Shown here piece after piece: positions 1 to 13,055 of a stretch of 60,000 nucleotides of DNA; within the stretch, counting starts at the first letter, position 1; every line of letters starts with the position of its first letter. Source of the DNA: Lineus longissimus. Lineage: Eukaryota > Nemertea > Pilidiophora > Heteronemertea > Lineidae. The stretch covers positions 20,167,501 through 20,227,500 of the forward strand of contig NC_088308.1 in assembly GCF_910592395.1 (NCBI RefSeq), given 5' to 3'. The position numbers were made by a program, and so were the translations under genes. Under the pieces are notes generated by a model. That model was given only the letters and a program-made list of their open reading frames with translations. It searched no databases and was not told the DNA's origin.

Positions 1-381
1 CTGCATGTCCTGTCACATGAAGTTACTGCCGGGATTAAGTCTCATTTCCCATGCTGAGTTTGCCCCATTCAACAACATAGTGGTATTAGTCAAGGAATCG
101 AATGTCACAGTTCCTGCTCACACACCAAGTGTCAAGCGCAATAGATTTTGATACTTTCCCGTCACTTGAGGACTGACCTTGGTACAGGGGGTCAAGGCTT
201 GGCAGTTGCTCTGGTTTGTGGTGTGATTTTCCAGTGTTCAGTGAAAGCTAATGATTAGATTTTGATGCCTCACACACCTGAGTCTTTGTTCTCATTTCAC
301 TCCAAGGAGGATTATCTGATTTGTCACAAAGAGCACTTCTTCAAATATTCTGATACCAAAGTTCTGAGGTGTATTCAATGG

Positions 382-429
382 CCCATTCAGAGTTGTCTTC
401 AAGAACCCATTCTGAGTTGTCTTCAATAG
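382..429. repeat. Short tandem duplication (about 24 bp, two copies)
   Basis: The motif cccattcagagttgtcttc occurs twice in a row, the second copy with one substitution (cccattctgagttgtcttc). It is a local duplication with no evident function. Confidence 0.6.
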
Positions 430-2192
430 TCTGCAGACCTAACTGGGTATCATTTTGTACACTTTCGAAACCAGAGCAGTAAGATAACCTTTTGTCGCTC
501 AACTGTCACCATGGTGTAATGGCTGTATCTTGTACTTGATAAACCAAGTTCAGGTCATTCTTTTCTTCTCAAAATTATCATGATGACAGTTAGAAACAAT
601 TAATTCGATGAATGGTCACAATAGCTTTTGTAGTTTGTGAGAAGTTGCAATTATTTCTTTTGGATATAATGATTCCACCAATTGAAAATTTAAGTTGCAA
701 TTTAGTATGGGGGTCATACAAGTTACTGTCAGATATTATTTTTTTTGTTATGCAGTCAAGTCAGGATCTGTTTGCAAGCTTGTGTCTCTCTTACAAAATC
801 ACTAAGATGTAGGCTAGTCCATCGATGTTCTCTAGTTTAGTGATGTTTGTTGAAGTGGCAAGAGTCCGTTTTTAATGAGTTTCTATATTTGTCAGTTATG
901 ACGCTTTGATTGGATTTTACTGACTGTGAGAGAAGAGAAGAATCAGAACTCGGAAGAAAACTGCACACCGTTCAAACTGACTGTTAAAGTGAGTTCCTTT
1001 ACAGCAGTTCAACTATTCTGTTGGTGATAAAGAAGACATGAATGCCTATTTGAATGAAGCACTTGTCCTGTGTTGCTTCCCTAGCAGTGCTGGTGGTGCA
1101 CCTTGAACACTCCATGACTGTTGACACAAGTGAGCTGCCCAACCAAGAGTTTACTTCTTCTCTTCCATCACCATACTGTCCCAATTAGAATGAAATGATT
1201 GTTTTTCTCTCTTCTTCTATTTCTTGCTGTGTTGTTTACTGAGAGAGATGTACATTTTGGATAGAAACAGGTTCAGTGACAAGTTCATTGTCATTGGATG
1301 TAAAACTGATGTATGCTTCTGGGTGAAAATTGATTGCTGTCAGTGGTAAACTAAAATATTTATATTTTCGTACATATATCATTTCTTTAGCTTCTGAGAC
1401 AGATATATGTTTTGGGTGGTATGGTACACTAAATCTATCTTAGTGTTATTCCCCTTTCTGTCTTGCTTTGAGTATTCTTGATTACTACATCCGGTATCTG
1501 GAGAAGCGCCCTACCTAACTTGCAGCAGACCCTCAGGGATGTTACTGTATTGACCCTTTGATCTGTCTTGAAGGAAATTACTTTTGGTAGCACTAATTTG
1601 ATTTCATGATAAGACGAACACCTTCGTTATTCCGTTGATGTTTTGGGAAACCATTTGCTCTAGCTCTCCACCTTATGGTGAATTTAGTTTCTTTAGCAAA
1701 ATTTTCTTTGTGCTATCCTAGGCTTGCCTCAGGAATAAAGTCTCAAAATGTTCCTGTTGGTCTGCAGAACTCTTAGTGTATCCTTGAGTATGTTGGTGGT
1801 GCTATCCCGAGAAAACTTGGTCAACTCTTGAACTCTGTGCTTACCCTACCAGTGGGATTCCTACCACACCAATCAGCCGTTCTCATGGGCGACTACTTTT
1901 CTCATCATGTTGGCTACAAACAAGAGGTGTGAACAACCTCTAAACAAACAGCAGGTCCGCTGCATTCTGTTCAAGAGATGTTCTAGATCGTTCTTGTATT
2001 CCTTGATGTGATTTCTGTCAGTTTTGTACCAAGTGCTTGATAGGAATTTACGTGTTGACCTTCTTGCATTGGTGATGGAAGAACGATGCAATGGATATGA
2101 TCAATTTAGCCAGTTAGGCACTATTCCCCATGTTGATCTGGGTATTCCTGGCTCAGACATACCCATTCCTCATAAGATAGCAAGGGTGACCA

Positions 2193-2312
2193 TCAGCTGC
2201 AGCTGGTAAATACTCTCTCTGTTGCAGATGGTTGACACTCCCTGCTGCAGATGGTAGTACTTTCTCTGCTATAGATAATAAATACTCTCTCTGCTGCAGA
2301 TGGTAGACAATC
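2193..2312. repeat. Minisatellite, about 25-bp unit, five diverged copies
   Basis: Units resemble gctgcagatggta followed by atactctctct. About five consecutive copies can be aligned by eye with substitutions and small length changes. It is non-coding, and no similar repeat was noticed elsewhere in the window. Confidence 0.7.
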
Positions 2313-5300
2313 TTGAACATACCATTTTAGTCATAAATTTAAATTTGAGTCTGCTGATGATGTGGGATATTGTGAATTCATAGGTTTTGCTATTCCATTG
2401 CAGTGCATGGCAGATGGAGAATGTAAGCACAAGAAAGGTCAGAACTAAATTAGTAACTTGGTATGGAGAGATTATCCAGAAGTGTCTTGTATGAAACCTG
2501 AACATCCGTGACCCACTTGCCTGAGTTGACCAAGTTACCTCTTTTATCATGCGAGTCCAATCATCAACAGGATGCAGATCAAAAGATTATGTGACAGAGC
2601 CGGAAAAAGGAGACATTTAACGAGATTTATTGCATCATATTCTTCTCTATTTGTTGGGATTGAAAAAGCTTAATAAAAAGATTGATACAAATTTAAGTTG
2701 AGGATAATGCAAGGACAGGATAGTGGCAGTACCATTTGCATTTTACCAGTTCTCCGACAAAGAAAATTGTGGTTCGTCCCCTTTTTTGGTGTTAATGAAC
2801 TCTTGCTTATAATTCATTATTGGAACTGCATTTGAGGAAGTATAACTTAGGTGCAGGAGGCATCCCTAACTCCCTGGGAAGTTTCACAGTTAGCGATCGA
2901 GAGTTATTTTAACTGCAAACAGGCTGTTGGACCCTCCTTTGTAAATAAATTGGCCTTAATCAGCATCTCTGACCACACTTTCCATGTCTTATGGGTAAAA
3001 AATTAGCTGGTCTGGTAATCGTGATATTTTTGCTTCTGAGATAACACACACAAGTCTTATTCCTCATCCATAATAATTCCCTCCAGTGTAACCCTATTAG
3101 TATGCAACCACTTTTCTTGGTAGAGCGTTTATCAACACTTTACCTTCTGTGAGCCCTGAGGATGGCATCTTTATGCTTCTGTTCATTGCTCCCCAAGCCC
3201 TTCATTTATTTAGTGAAACCTGCCAGCATCCTTATGTTTACAATGCCAGTCTACACATGCATTTGCCTCCTACCTATCCATCCAACAGGAGATGCGTTAT
3301 CTGGAAGAAGGGGTTAATCTACCTGATGGAGTGGCTTCAGTGCTTCTTGGCTACAGTTGGTGTCATTTTCTGTTGGCTGTAACTTCCTATACATTGATGT
3401 GCATCAAAAAATACATTAAACATTATGAAAGTAACCAGCTTGAAATGAGATCCAAATATACATGGTTAGGAAACGTCCTTCTCATTTACTGTACCAATAC
3501 TTATGCCAACATGTACAGCTAATATAGAAATTCTGCCATTTAATAGATGGCTGTTGACTTGAAGGCTAACAGGTTGCCATTGAACCTTTATGAAGAGATC
3601 AGTGAACTTGGTCATCCTATAGCCAGCATATGGCATCTGGCATCGAGAGGTGTCTGAATTCTATAAACGCAGAGGATTTGCCTTGGTGTAAGGTTTAACT
3701 GTTGGTATCCCCTTAATGAGAGGCTAGCTTGGTACTATGGCTGTATCATTGGCAGGAAAAATTTTGTTGCCAAGCAGCTCATCCTTTTTATGTTGCTGTT
3801 GCTATGGATATTTTTCTGGTCACCTGATTGTTGCTGAGCAACTTTCCTGGTCACCAAGGCACTGTATGACAACCATGTTGGGTTCTCTTTGCTTAGCAAC
3901 CATGCATTGAGATCATACAAATTGGGCAGTTGCAGTATGGCTAAATTTGAACACTTTGATTTTGGGGGGGGGGGGGTGTCACTCTCTCTGAACAGAGTTT
4001 TATAAAACAATCTATGAATAGTTCTGGGTTTTAATTTTTGTGTCAGCAAGTAAGCTTATTGACCTCCATCCAGCAGGGTCGGCCTCCATTTGATCATAGT
4101 GTGACCTATACTTGCCAAGCCATCTCAGGTATTCACAGCTATCTTGTTATGTTTTTGAAATCTCTAGGAATTCTTTTTGGCTTTGATGCCAACTGTTTCA
4201 GTGAGGCAAGTCAAGGGGAAATGTTCCTCTCTGGTCTCTTAGCCTTAGCTAGTGATATATTTTACACACATACAGGCACAGGTAGCACTCTCCAGTGAAT
4301 GCATTATAGCTTGGCTAATTATAGCCTTTAGCCTCCAGCATTTAGGGTCACTGCTGACGGATGGAGGTGTTAGCATGTTTCAAGCATTCATGAGTTACCT
4401 CTCTAATTTCAAGTGAACTGAAAGGCTTCACTTCTTTTATTCACCATCTTACTTAAAACATGCATAAACTATAATGGTAACATTTTTTTATTGTGGCAAT
4501 GACCATTTTAAAATATCTAGTGGCAATTCCTCATGATCATCAATCATGAACTACAAGTCTCTATTTGCAAACATTTGTAATTGGTGATAACCTTTCATAA
4601 TTCGCATAACAAGAAGCAGTATTCCATCAGGTTAGTACCAAGTGTGGTGTCAGATATCAATATATTTGCCCTCATTCGGACAAGCCTTAATGATGATCCC
4701 AGTATATCTCCTCAACATGCAAATCATCATTCGTATCACCAATTCCTCCCGGTTTTATCCACCTATAGCCATTTCTTCCTCAATCAATCATGAGCCAAAG
4801 GAATGTGCACTCAATGTGGGGAAGTTGACTCTTCATTGTCTGGGTGGCAAATCAATCACCTCAAGGCTTCCTTTGCCCCTGCAGCCATACTACCATACTA
4901 CACTTGGTCTACTCGTGGGGCAAACAAAGTTGATGGGTTCTAAAATTGGAATCATCATGAGCCAATCACCAGAGGCCTCCGTCTGAAATTGATTGATAAT
5001 TCATCAAACAGACCTAAGGTGCCCAAATATGATAACACCAAGACAAACCTGACATAAAATCAAGTGTGATGAGGGCCACCACAACCACCAAGAGTTTGGG
5101 AAAATATCCTTGAGTCGTGTTTGCTTCCAACATGTGTCAGCCCTGGGCAGGGTCACTGATGAAGCTTGCAGTTGGAAGCGGAAGCTTTGAATAGTTTTCA
5201 CCTTCTGAAATTTTCTTTTGGCTACTCTAAGGTCGCCTTCAGGGGTTTGTCATTCAACTACAGACCAGTGTGCATCAGTCCAGTACATTTGTTCATGTGC

Positions 5301-5313
5301 AATGTACAGTTTT

Positions 5314-5384
5314 TGGCAGGCACTGATTGAACACTACTTGCATGGCTTCATCAGTACATCCTCTGGCAGGCCGTGATTGAACAC
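5314..5384. repeat. Spaced direct repeat (21 bp, two copies 50 bp apart)
   Basis: The motif tggcaggcactgattgaac at 5314 recurs at 5364 as tggcaggccgtgattgaac. Surrounding bases are less similar, so this is probably an old local duplication. Confidence 0.5.
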
Positions 5385-8300
5385 AATCAGATGTTTTAGC
5401 TATTTCTTCCAGTGTTTACAAGAAGTTGCCATCAGGAAATTGTTCCAAAAGTCTTGGTCTATCTCCGCTTTAAACAATGAAGATCTATGTTGATGGAAGT
5501 CCAAGTGGCTGGTATATTTGCTTCAAGACTTCCTAATTTATCATACGAGCCAAGGTTAATGTAATTAACTCTCAGGAACAACACCTGTCAAACTTAATTT
5601 TTCCCTTAATGTTTTTTGTTCGGACAAAGAATTATGAGTAGAGTTAGTGGAGAAGGAGTTAAAAAAGCTTTGTGGTGTGTGTCCTATGAAGTTTGGACCA
5701 CCTATATCAAATTTTGTATGTATTAGGCTATATGACAGTTTTTTTGATAATTTCACTTGTTAGGGCTTAATGCCAACAATTTTTTATGGTCTTGACCACA
5801 CTTTACATGCCCGTATCTTCTTACTGCAGAATGGTGATGAGTTATTGATGATGTGATCAGATATCATTTGGAATTCAGAAAAATATATGCTCGTGGCCGC
5901 TGGCATAACACAAACACTGTAAATGTTATTTATCACAATTAATCGTCCATTACCCTTGCAATGTTCGTCGCTTTGGAGCGTCCTTAGAACCGAGAAGAAT
6001 ATTAGGTGATCTTGTGAAACCTATGAGAGACTAGAGGAACTGGTTTAACCTTAGTATAGAAGATATGTTCAGATATTCATTGGAGAGGAAACAAATTATG
6101 ATGGAGAAAGCCATTAGCTTTTCTTTTGCATGCTTGATTATATTGTTTATTGCATGCACATCCAAATTGTCTACTGAGAAGTCTCTAAACCTCAAGCATA
6201 GCAGCTTTACTTGTTTTGAGACGGTCTGCTCTTTCTTATTTCCTGTTTCCCATGTTCTGTCTGCTTATCTTCCACAGACTTGTAATGGTATTGGATTTCT
6301 TCCTGATAACTACATAACTTCTACCAGTAGTCATGTCACTATCTCTTTCACATTGCAATGATTCATTTAAAGTTTTAAAAAATATCAGCAGGATTTTCTT
6401 TTTCTTCTTCTATTTTCTTCACGCCATACTCCAGTGATAAGGTGATAACCTAAGATACGGTACGTTCTGTTGTTGGTCGCTGACATTCTGAAAGTGTGAT
6501 AGAGACAAGATGAGTACTACATGCAGAGAATTTAGAACTCAATAGTACTGCCCTATAGAATTAACCTTATAACCTTCTAAAAAGTTCAAAATAGCACTGG
6601 TGAACTAAACACAGCCTCTTCTCATTGAATGTTGAAATCTACAAAGTGAAGATTGCCTGTATCATTCAACCGTTCAGCATTCTAGAAAATGATTTGATGT
6701 GTTCTATTGGAATTGAACCACCAGCAAAGCCAGTTGAGCATGGTGGCACCCCAGATTCATTGGTTCATGAAAAAGTCATTCCACTCGATGCAGCCATCAA
6801 AATAAACATGTCTACCAGTCGATGTTGGAATAAAACACACAACCTCCCTGCCTGCCTAATTCTTTTCAAATTTGATATGAAGCTTTATGCTGATTGGCTT
6901 CCGGGGATGTCCATGGTGTATGGTTTCATCTTGAAAATCTTTTGCTGTTCACCTTCCTCCTCTATTTACTTCACAGCTAAGGGTGGGCCTTCTCAAGGGA
7001 CCCCAACACAAAGGTTCAAAATTGAAACCGTTATTCAGTATCAAGAAATGGCAGGTATCTGTAGAAGAACATTTCTGCCAAAAAAGCTTGCCACTGAGCA
7101 TCCTGTTGGTTATTTTGTTTAAGTCTTGTGAGAATTACTTGAGAAGCGCATTTGCTGGCTAATTGTTACACTATCGCCCCACTGGGCCAGCCTGATGATT
7201 ATACACACTTCTTTCACATGGTTCTGTATCCTTTTACCTTCTTTTATTATCGCCAATGAATGAACTGCTGGAAGGAATGGTAAGGTACAGGTTCTCATTT
7301 TTGCGATCTCTGTATACGCAAGTATATTCACTTGTATTGGAAAAGTTACGGTACGGGAATAGGATGAGCCAGCCATCAAGTGTAGGTGCCAGAAGTCACT
7401 ATTCAGGATCCCTCCTTCGGGCTCTGCCACCTGTCTAGAAAACCATATGAGCTAAAATAGTAATGATTATTGCATCTTAGCAAATAAGCGGCTAAGATTG
7501 TTCTTTTCTGATCGTGAAAACCCTAATACTGCCCTGATTTTCTCCTGAAACTGTTGGGGGAAATCACTTCATCATATTCATGGAAGAATTTTAATAATCG
7601 GGCTTGGGTGAGTGAGTCTCGGCCTTCCCTGTACACTTCCAGACCTGATGCCACCAATTTCTGCAAAGACAGAAATGGTGACCTGTTAATGAAGTAGCTC
7701 CTCTAATGGAAGTATATATCAAAAGTTATCAAGATTTTATCTTTTCACATTCCAACTTGTGAACCTGTTCCTCAGATAACAGATTCTGTTTCATGGAGAA
7801 TGCTGGGTGATGAGGAAGACTGATGCTTTTGAAGTCAGAGTTGTACATTGGTGTCTGTGGTCAACCTTGCAGTAAACTCTTCACTGGCCCACTTTTTTCC
7901 GTTCTCTTCACTTATTAGTAATACCCAATTTCTATTATTATTATCCTCATGAGCAAGCCAGTACAATTAATGACCATGTTTTGTCTTTTTTGGTCTCAAG
8001 TCAGCATGAAAAACATGTCTTCTGGCAACTCTGCTATGTCTAAATACGCCTCTGACTGCAATCTCATACATAAATGGTTACGAAAAATTGAGCACAAAAA
8101 TGTTGTTTGACCCAGGACCAATATCACATGATTTGGAAGAAGAAAACATGTCCCAGTCTATGTGAGTGGAAAATATTGTGCCTCATTGACATTGTACCCT
8201 TATAACTGTACTTCGAATCCTGTTCAACTACCAAATAGGAAAATTGGCATACTCAGCTATGGCTGATGAGTGACATTTCCATAGAATAAACCACTTTCTT

Positions 8301-11300
8301 TGGTGCTTGAAAATAAATGAAATTCAAGATATTTGTTTGATATTCAGTTCTATGATTTCATGAGATGTAAACATTTTAACAATTGGTCCATTGACCTGAT
8401 ATTTGGAGGGGAAACCGCAGAACCATGTAAGTTAGGCAAGGAAAGTTTTCTATTTCTTATCCTCCCATCACAAAACTAGCTGTTTAGCCTATTTGTAATG
8501 CATTGGTCGAAAGAACCTGTAAACCAAATCTTTCGAACTTATATCTACTATCGTGTCAAGTGTTTATTTGAACATGTTCTCGAATTCATATTGTACTTGA
8601 TGGGATGGGCTATTGCGTTTTACATTTGGATCTGTATCTTCAACATTTCAAATTGCATATCGGACGTGATGAATGGAGGATAGGTTGAGATGAGTAAAAT
8701 CTCTGCAGTCTGGGCTGATGTTAAGAGGCACAGGACACCAGCTTGCAGATATCACATCCCCACCAAGGTCTATACCGTAATTCATGTATTTAATGGAATA
8801 AAGCCTCGTAACCCCATTTAATGGAACCAGAAAACCAAGCATTCCACCGCAGGGTATCTCACTATAAATATTTTCTGTCAAAACCCTTGAATGGAGATGG
8901 AACCCGCAAGCCCTCTTGATTAGATGTCTTATCAAGCAAATATTTTAAGAGGTCATGATCAGGCTAATGGCACTGTTGGTGTTGGAGCATTAATGCAGCT
9001 CATGATGGTTAGACCAACACAGCTTGTTGGCATCATTGCTGCCAGCTGATTTAGCCCTGATGAGTTGATGCAGGGAGAGTACCTGTTGGTTCTTGATTAC
9101 TCGGTGTTGATGCTCAGGTATGATGAGTTCTTGATGAATCTCTTGAAATTGCAGTTGCCTGAAGGTTCCTCATGAGATGGAGAGGGCTCAGTCATTGCAT
9201 GATGGAAGTCTATCCCCTGCAGTAATAATTTCTTCACGTTGGTGTGTCTTTTCGACCCTATCAACATGATCAACTAGTTAGGTTGCCTTGAAAGTTCTCC
9301 TCATCTATAAAAACTGTGATCATCGAATTTGAACTGTGTGTAGCCACGAAGGTGTTAATCCTGTCAAAATCGAAATAGCAGAATATCATTCTGTGAACAT
9401 AGCGCAGCACGCTTCAACAAAATTATCTTCTCCAATTAGGTCAAATTCTGGTCATTGGAGACACCAATTTGCAAAAGCTGACCTTTTCAATTCTGTACAG
9501 CATTATATCTAAATTAGGAGATGGGCAAATCAAGCATTTCCGTTATCACGATTCTTGTTTCCTCATATGTAATTATCAATAGATAGGTCTATTTTTCACT
9601 TTGATCTAATTTTGGCAATTTTCATGGAATAGTCTCCCAATTATGAATGGGTCAGCTTCGATTGTAATTGTGAATGAACAGGTTGACGATGGGAGTGTGG
9701 CGGGTCAGTTTTTAGGGGACCTTGAGAAATTGACGTGAGGTTACATGTTGGGAAGCACAACCTGGGATTTCGTTGAACGAATTGTTGGCAGACGAACATT
9801 TCCAGAAAACTTTGTCTGTGTACAATGATTTGTTTGACATTTCTCTTGTTCGTGAGATTTCACATTAGGCCTACTACTGCAAAAACATAGAAACCAGAAT
9901 TGAAAAAACCCGAGCCTTGTAAAACTTAGAAGTACTGTATCCGGTCGGTAGCAAGTACGGTGTAACATATACTTGTCGGTACCTTGATATTCAATTTGTA
10001 ATATGTAAGGTTGGCCTGGTATTAATGGATTTTGGCCCTGATGGCTGGTAGGGAGTTTCAGTGGGCTTGCACAAGGGAAAGCCCATCAAAGGGCTGGCAC
10101 ATCGCAGTAGTTCTCATTTGTTCTTAGCATGTAACATAGGCAAACAAAATGATCTTAAGATAAACTGTTTTGATGTTACTTTTATGACCTTGTAGCATTT
10201 TTGACCACCCTTGTTTAACATGTTTACCAACACTCCCATTGCTTCTATTCTAGATTCACACACTGGTGATTCATCGGATATTTCAACTCTCTCATTCACC
10301 TGTAAAAAACCTAGGGCGAACACCATAGCTAAAGATGCAGCTTGATCACCTGTTTGAAGCCCTTGGGAGACACTTGCTAGGCCTACACATGTTCCTTACT
10401 CAAAGATTCGATTTTCATACAGTGCAATGTAATCTTCCTTTCCATGCGCATGTCCATTTGTTGCGCCAGTGCTGATCAGAACTAACGTGCCTTCTTATGC
10501 CAGCGACACTCGGTCAAGAAACCTGGAGTTATACTTTAATATCAGGACATATTCCATTTAACTTTTATGGGTTAAAAAAACCCGCAAAATATCTTGGTCT
10601 TACCACCTGGGATCTCGATCAGACCTGCATTGCTCTGCATTCATCTTCGAAGGCTGTCTAAGTTGATTCACTGCCAATATCTCTGTAGCCTACATAATCT
10701 TGAAGGATGCAACACACTGCTTTTCCAATTTGAACATACTTTGAACACCTACAATTCCTGTGAGATGAAACCTGCTGGTACAGTACTGAAATCGGCAAGA
10801 TCCCAGTGAGTCAGTTTATGTAGAAGTTAAGTTGGAATTTGCTCTAGATAAAGGCTAAAGGGGTAGTAGCTGGGAAAAAATATTATATTTTTCTCAAATA
10901 TTTCATTTTCTGTGCAAAATCACCAAAAATTGTTGTGCCATTCTTTTGTGAGGTGGTATTTTTTTGAAGGTGGAAACATTGGCTTCAGTTTATTGCCGTT
11001 GGCATACCAATTGATACAAGATATTAACGCAATGAGCAATGTTTTCTCAAACTTTGCTCATCGTTCTTGGGGAAAAAAAGGTATAGAACCATTCCACAAA
11101 AAAAAACATCAATTGACTTCAAGGTAGATGAGAAAAAAGGTAATTGTGGATGTATTTTATATTTGTATCCGGCTATTGGTTTTCCTTCTGATTCTGTTAT
11201 GCTAACTTACCAGGCAACCTGAATGGCAAGCTTACAGGACTGATCGCAGGGAGGGACAAATTCTGCAAAGAGTTGGTGATGAATTTTTACTGAACACATA

Positions 11301-12984
11301 TTACTCTCTCAAAGTCATATTTGCCTGGCTCCTGCGGTGGTTCCCAGTCCTCTTCAAAGAAAGTGATGATAGAGGCAGTCTTTTGGCACTGTCTCAATCT
11401 GAAAGTGAATTCAAGATATGTTCTGTATGCAAGCCTTACCATGCCATGGAGTTTGTAACAGTTCTCCTTTAAATGTCCTCATAATAGCATCTTTCCCCTA
11501 TTGTCTTTCAGGTTTCTCGTGGTCTTGGAAATGGGCTGTTGCGATAACTGTTTAGTGACTGGAACTTTTGTCAGTTTTGAATGCTCTTTTAAAAAGGGCA
11601 TGGCATCCCACTGTACACACTGCTTTATTTCCTGTATCATCTGAGTTCAAATCTGATCTAAGGATAGTCGGTTCAACATGAAACTTATCTGACTTGAGAA
11701 GCGCCATCATGTAGACCCACAATACTGTGCAGTACAGGTTTCCATTGCTCATGCATGTTCCTACCTGTTGGCTATGCTAAAATGCTTACTGTGTGGACTA
11801 TATAGCCTTAGAGTAAAGTCTGGTTACTCTAAGATCTAGCCTAGCCTGTATCTTGAAGCATGCTCTCTTCTACTTGAGCAATGCATTTCCATTTCGGCTT
11901 TTGTTGTTGAACGTATGTGTACATTGATGTACAGTACTATAGGAAAAATGTACAGGTGTTTCAAGTAAAACCGAGTTGAAATCAACAATGGTGAAAAAGA
12001 GAAATCTGAGCCTCCAACAGGAAGTAGCAATGCTTCTTTCCTCGAGCTACTTTGATTGCTAAACTATTGTTTGTACACAGAAGGGAGCTATTGTTGTTGC
12101 GTAGATTATTGCCGACATAACTATTCTCCTCTCAAGTTCCTGGCAGTGATGTGGATGCTTCACAGTACAATTACTATGCACACTTGTTACAATTGTTTGA
12201 ATATCAGACCGAATAAAGGAAGAGAATAGTTTCTCATTTAGTCGACATTGCTGATCAACAAGTGTTTTTTTGGCAGATGAAAAAGCAGATCGGGGGCAGA
12301 GTATCTTCTGAGATGGCCATGCAGCTGAATCAAACCCTGCGATATCTTCAGACAACCAGTGCACTGTGACTTGTGAATTATAGCTGTTGAAGAATGGGGA
12401 ATTTTGTACCTAAGTTCAAAAGTTGCCAGAATTCCTCATTTCCCTGATTTCATAACATTCAAATTATATCATCCAACATATTGCCATCAAATAAAGCAGT
12501 GACTTCTGCCAGTACTTGAGTATTGGTGTAAAATTCCTTTGGCTTTGGTTGAATTCTGGTGTACAATTCATCCTGATTTTTCTCCATGACTATCATAAAT
12601 CAAAAACAGAGATACTGGCACAAAATAAAAGCAAGGTGGTTAGCTAGGAAATAATTCACTTTCCTTTTGGCTTCTCAAGACAATCTGTTGGTTATCCTGC
12701 CTTCAGGATATCGATAATAGGCTATTTGTCAAATGTTTAAAGTTTTTTATCGGTGTTGGTACTGTCTGGCAAACTTCAATGTACTGTTCTTTTGTTTTTA
12801 CAATCTGTCTGTGTGTAGTGAACATGTCTGATCTGGAAGTTGCCTTGTTTGATTGTCGTTCTATTAGATTCTGCATCATATTGCCATGTACCTTAATACC
12901 TGTAAAAAAGTATTTTTCTCTTGAGTCGAAATTATGTGTTTGAACAGGTTTCTAATTATTTCTTCATCATCCATCTCTTTGCAG

Positions 12985-13055
12985 GTCCTCCTGGGACACC
13001 TGGATCGCCAGGTCTCGAGGGCAAAAAGGGCAAGAAGGGAGATTCGGGACCAATG
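12985..13055 (+). CDS. Collagen exon 1 (first visible), 8 Gly-X-Y triplets
   Basis: The acceptor follows ctctttgcag; the donor is ATG|gtgagt. The exon starts with the last two bases of a glycine codon, so the preceding exon must end in phase 1, most likely with G. This is the only phase change in the gene. The product has eight triplets beginning [10 protein letters not shown] and carries a lysine cluster, GKKGKKGD. It opens collagenous block 1 (residues 1-24). Confidence 0.9.

Larger units (their letters stand above)
1..12984. other. Upstream region without recognisable exon (5' intron and/or intergenic)
   Basis: No Gly-X-Y exon and no convincing transmembrane or signal-anchor exon with good splice sites was found on either strand. 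Because the first visible exon enters inside a codon, part of this stretch must be intron. The longest open frame (6625-7122, + strand, 165 codons) matches nothing I recognise and is within what chance allows in this much sequence. The stretch holds a minisatellite (about 2193-2312), a 13-base G run (3964-3976) and short local duplications near 382-429 and 5314-5384. Confidence 0.6.

Noticed and set aside
1873-2550. Minus-strand open frames near the minisatellite, considered as a transposon fragment
   Set aside because: No reverse transcriptase, integrase or transposase motif could be identified.
6065-6361. Open frame with a hydrophobic segment (AISFSFACLIILFIAC) that could be the missing transmembrane anchor
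   Set aside because: The sequence around it lacks the basic cytosolic tail plus coiled coil expected, and no donor in phase 1 with a final G could be assigned.
6625-7122. Longest open frame in the window (165 codons, + strand)
   Set aside because: No recognised domain, no collagen pattern and no visible splice or promoter context. A frame of this length is not surprising by chance in 60 kb read in six frames.
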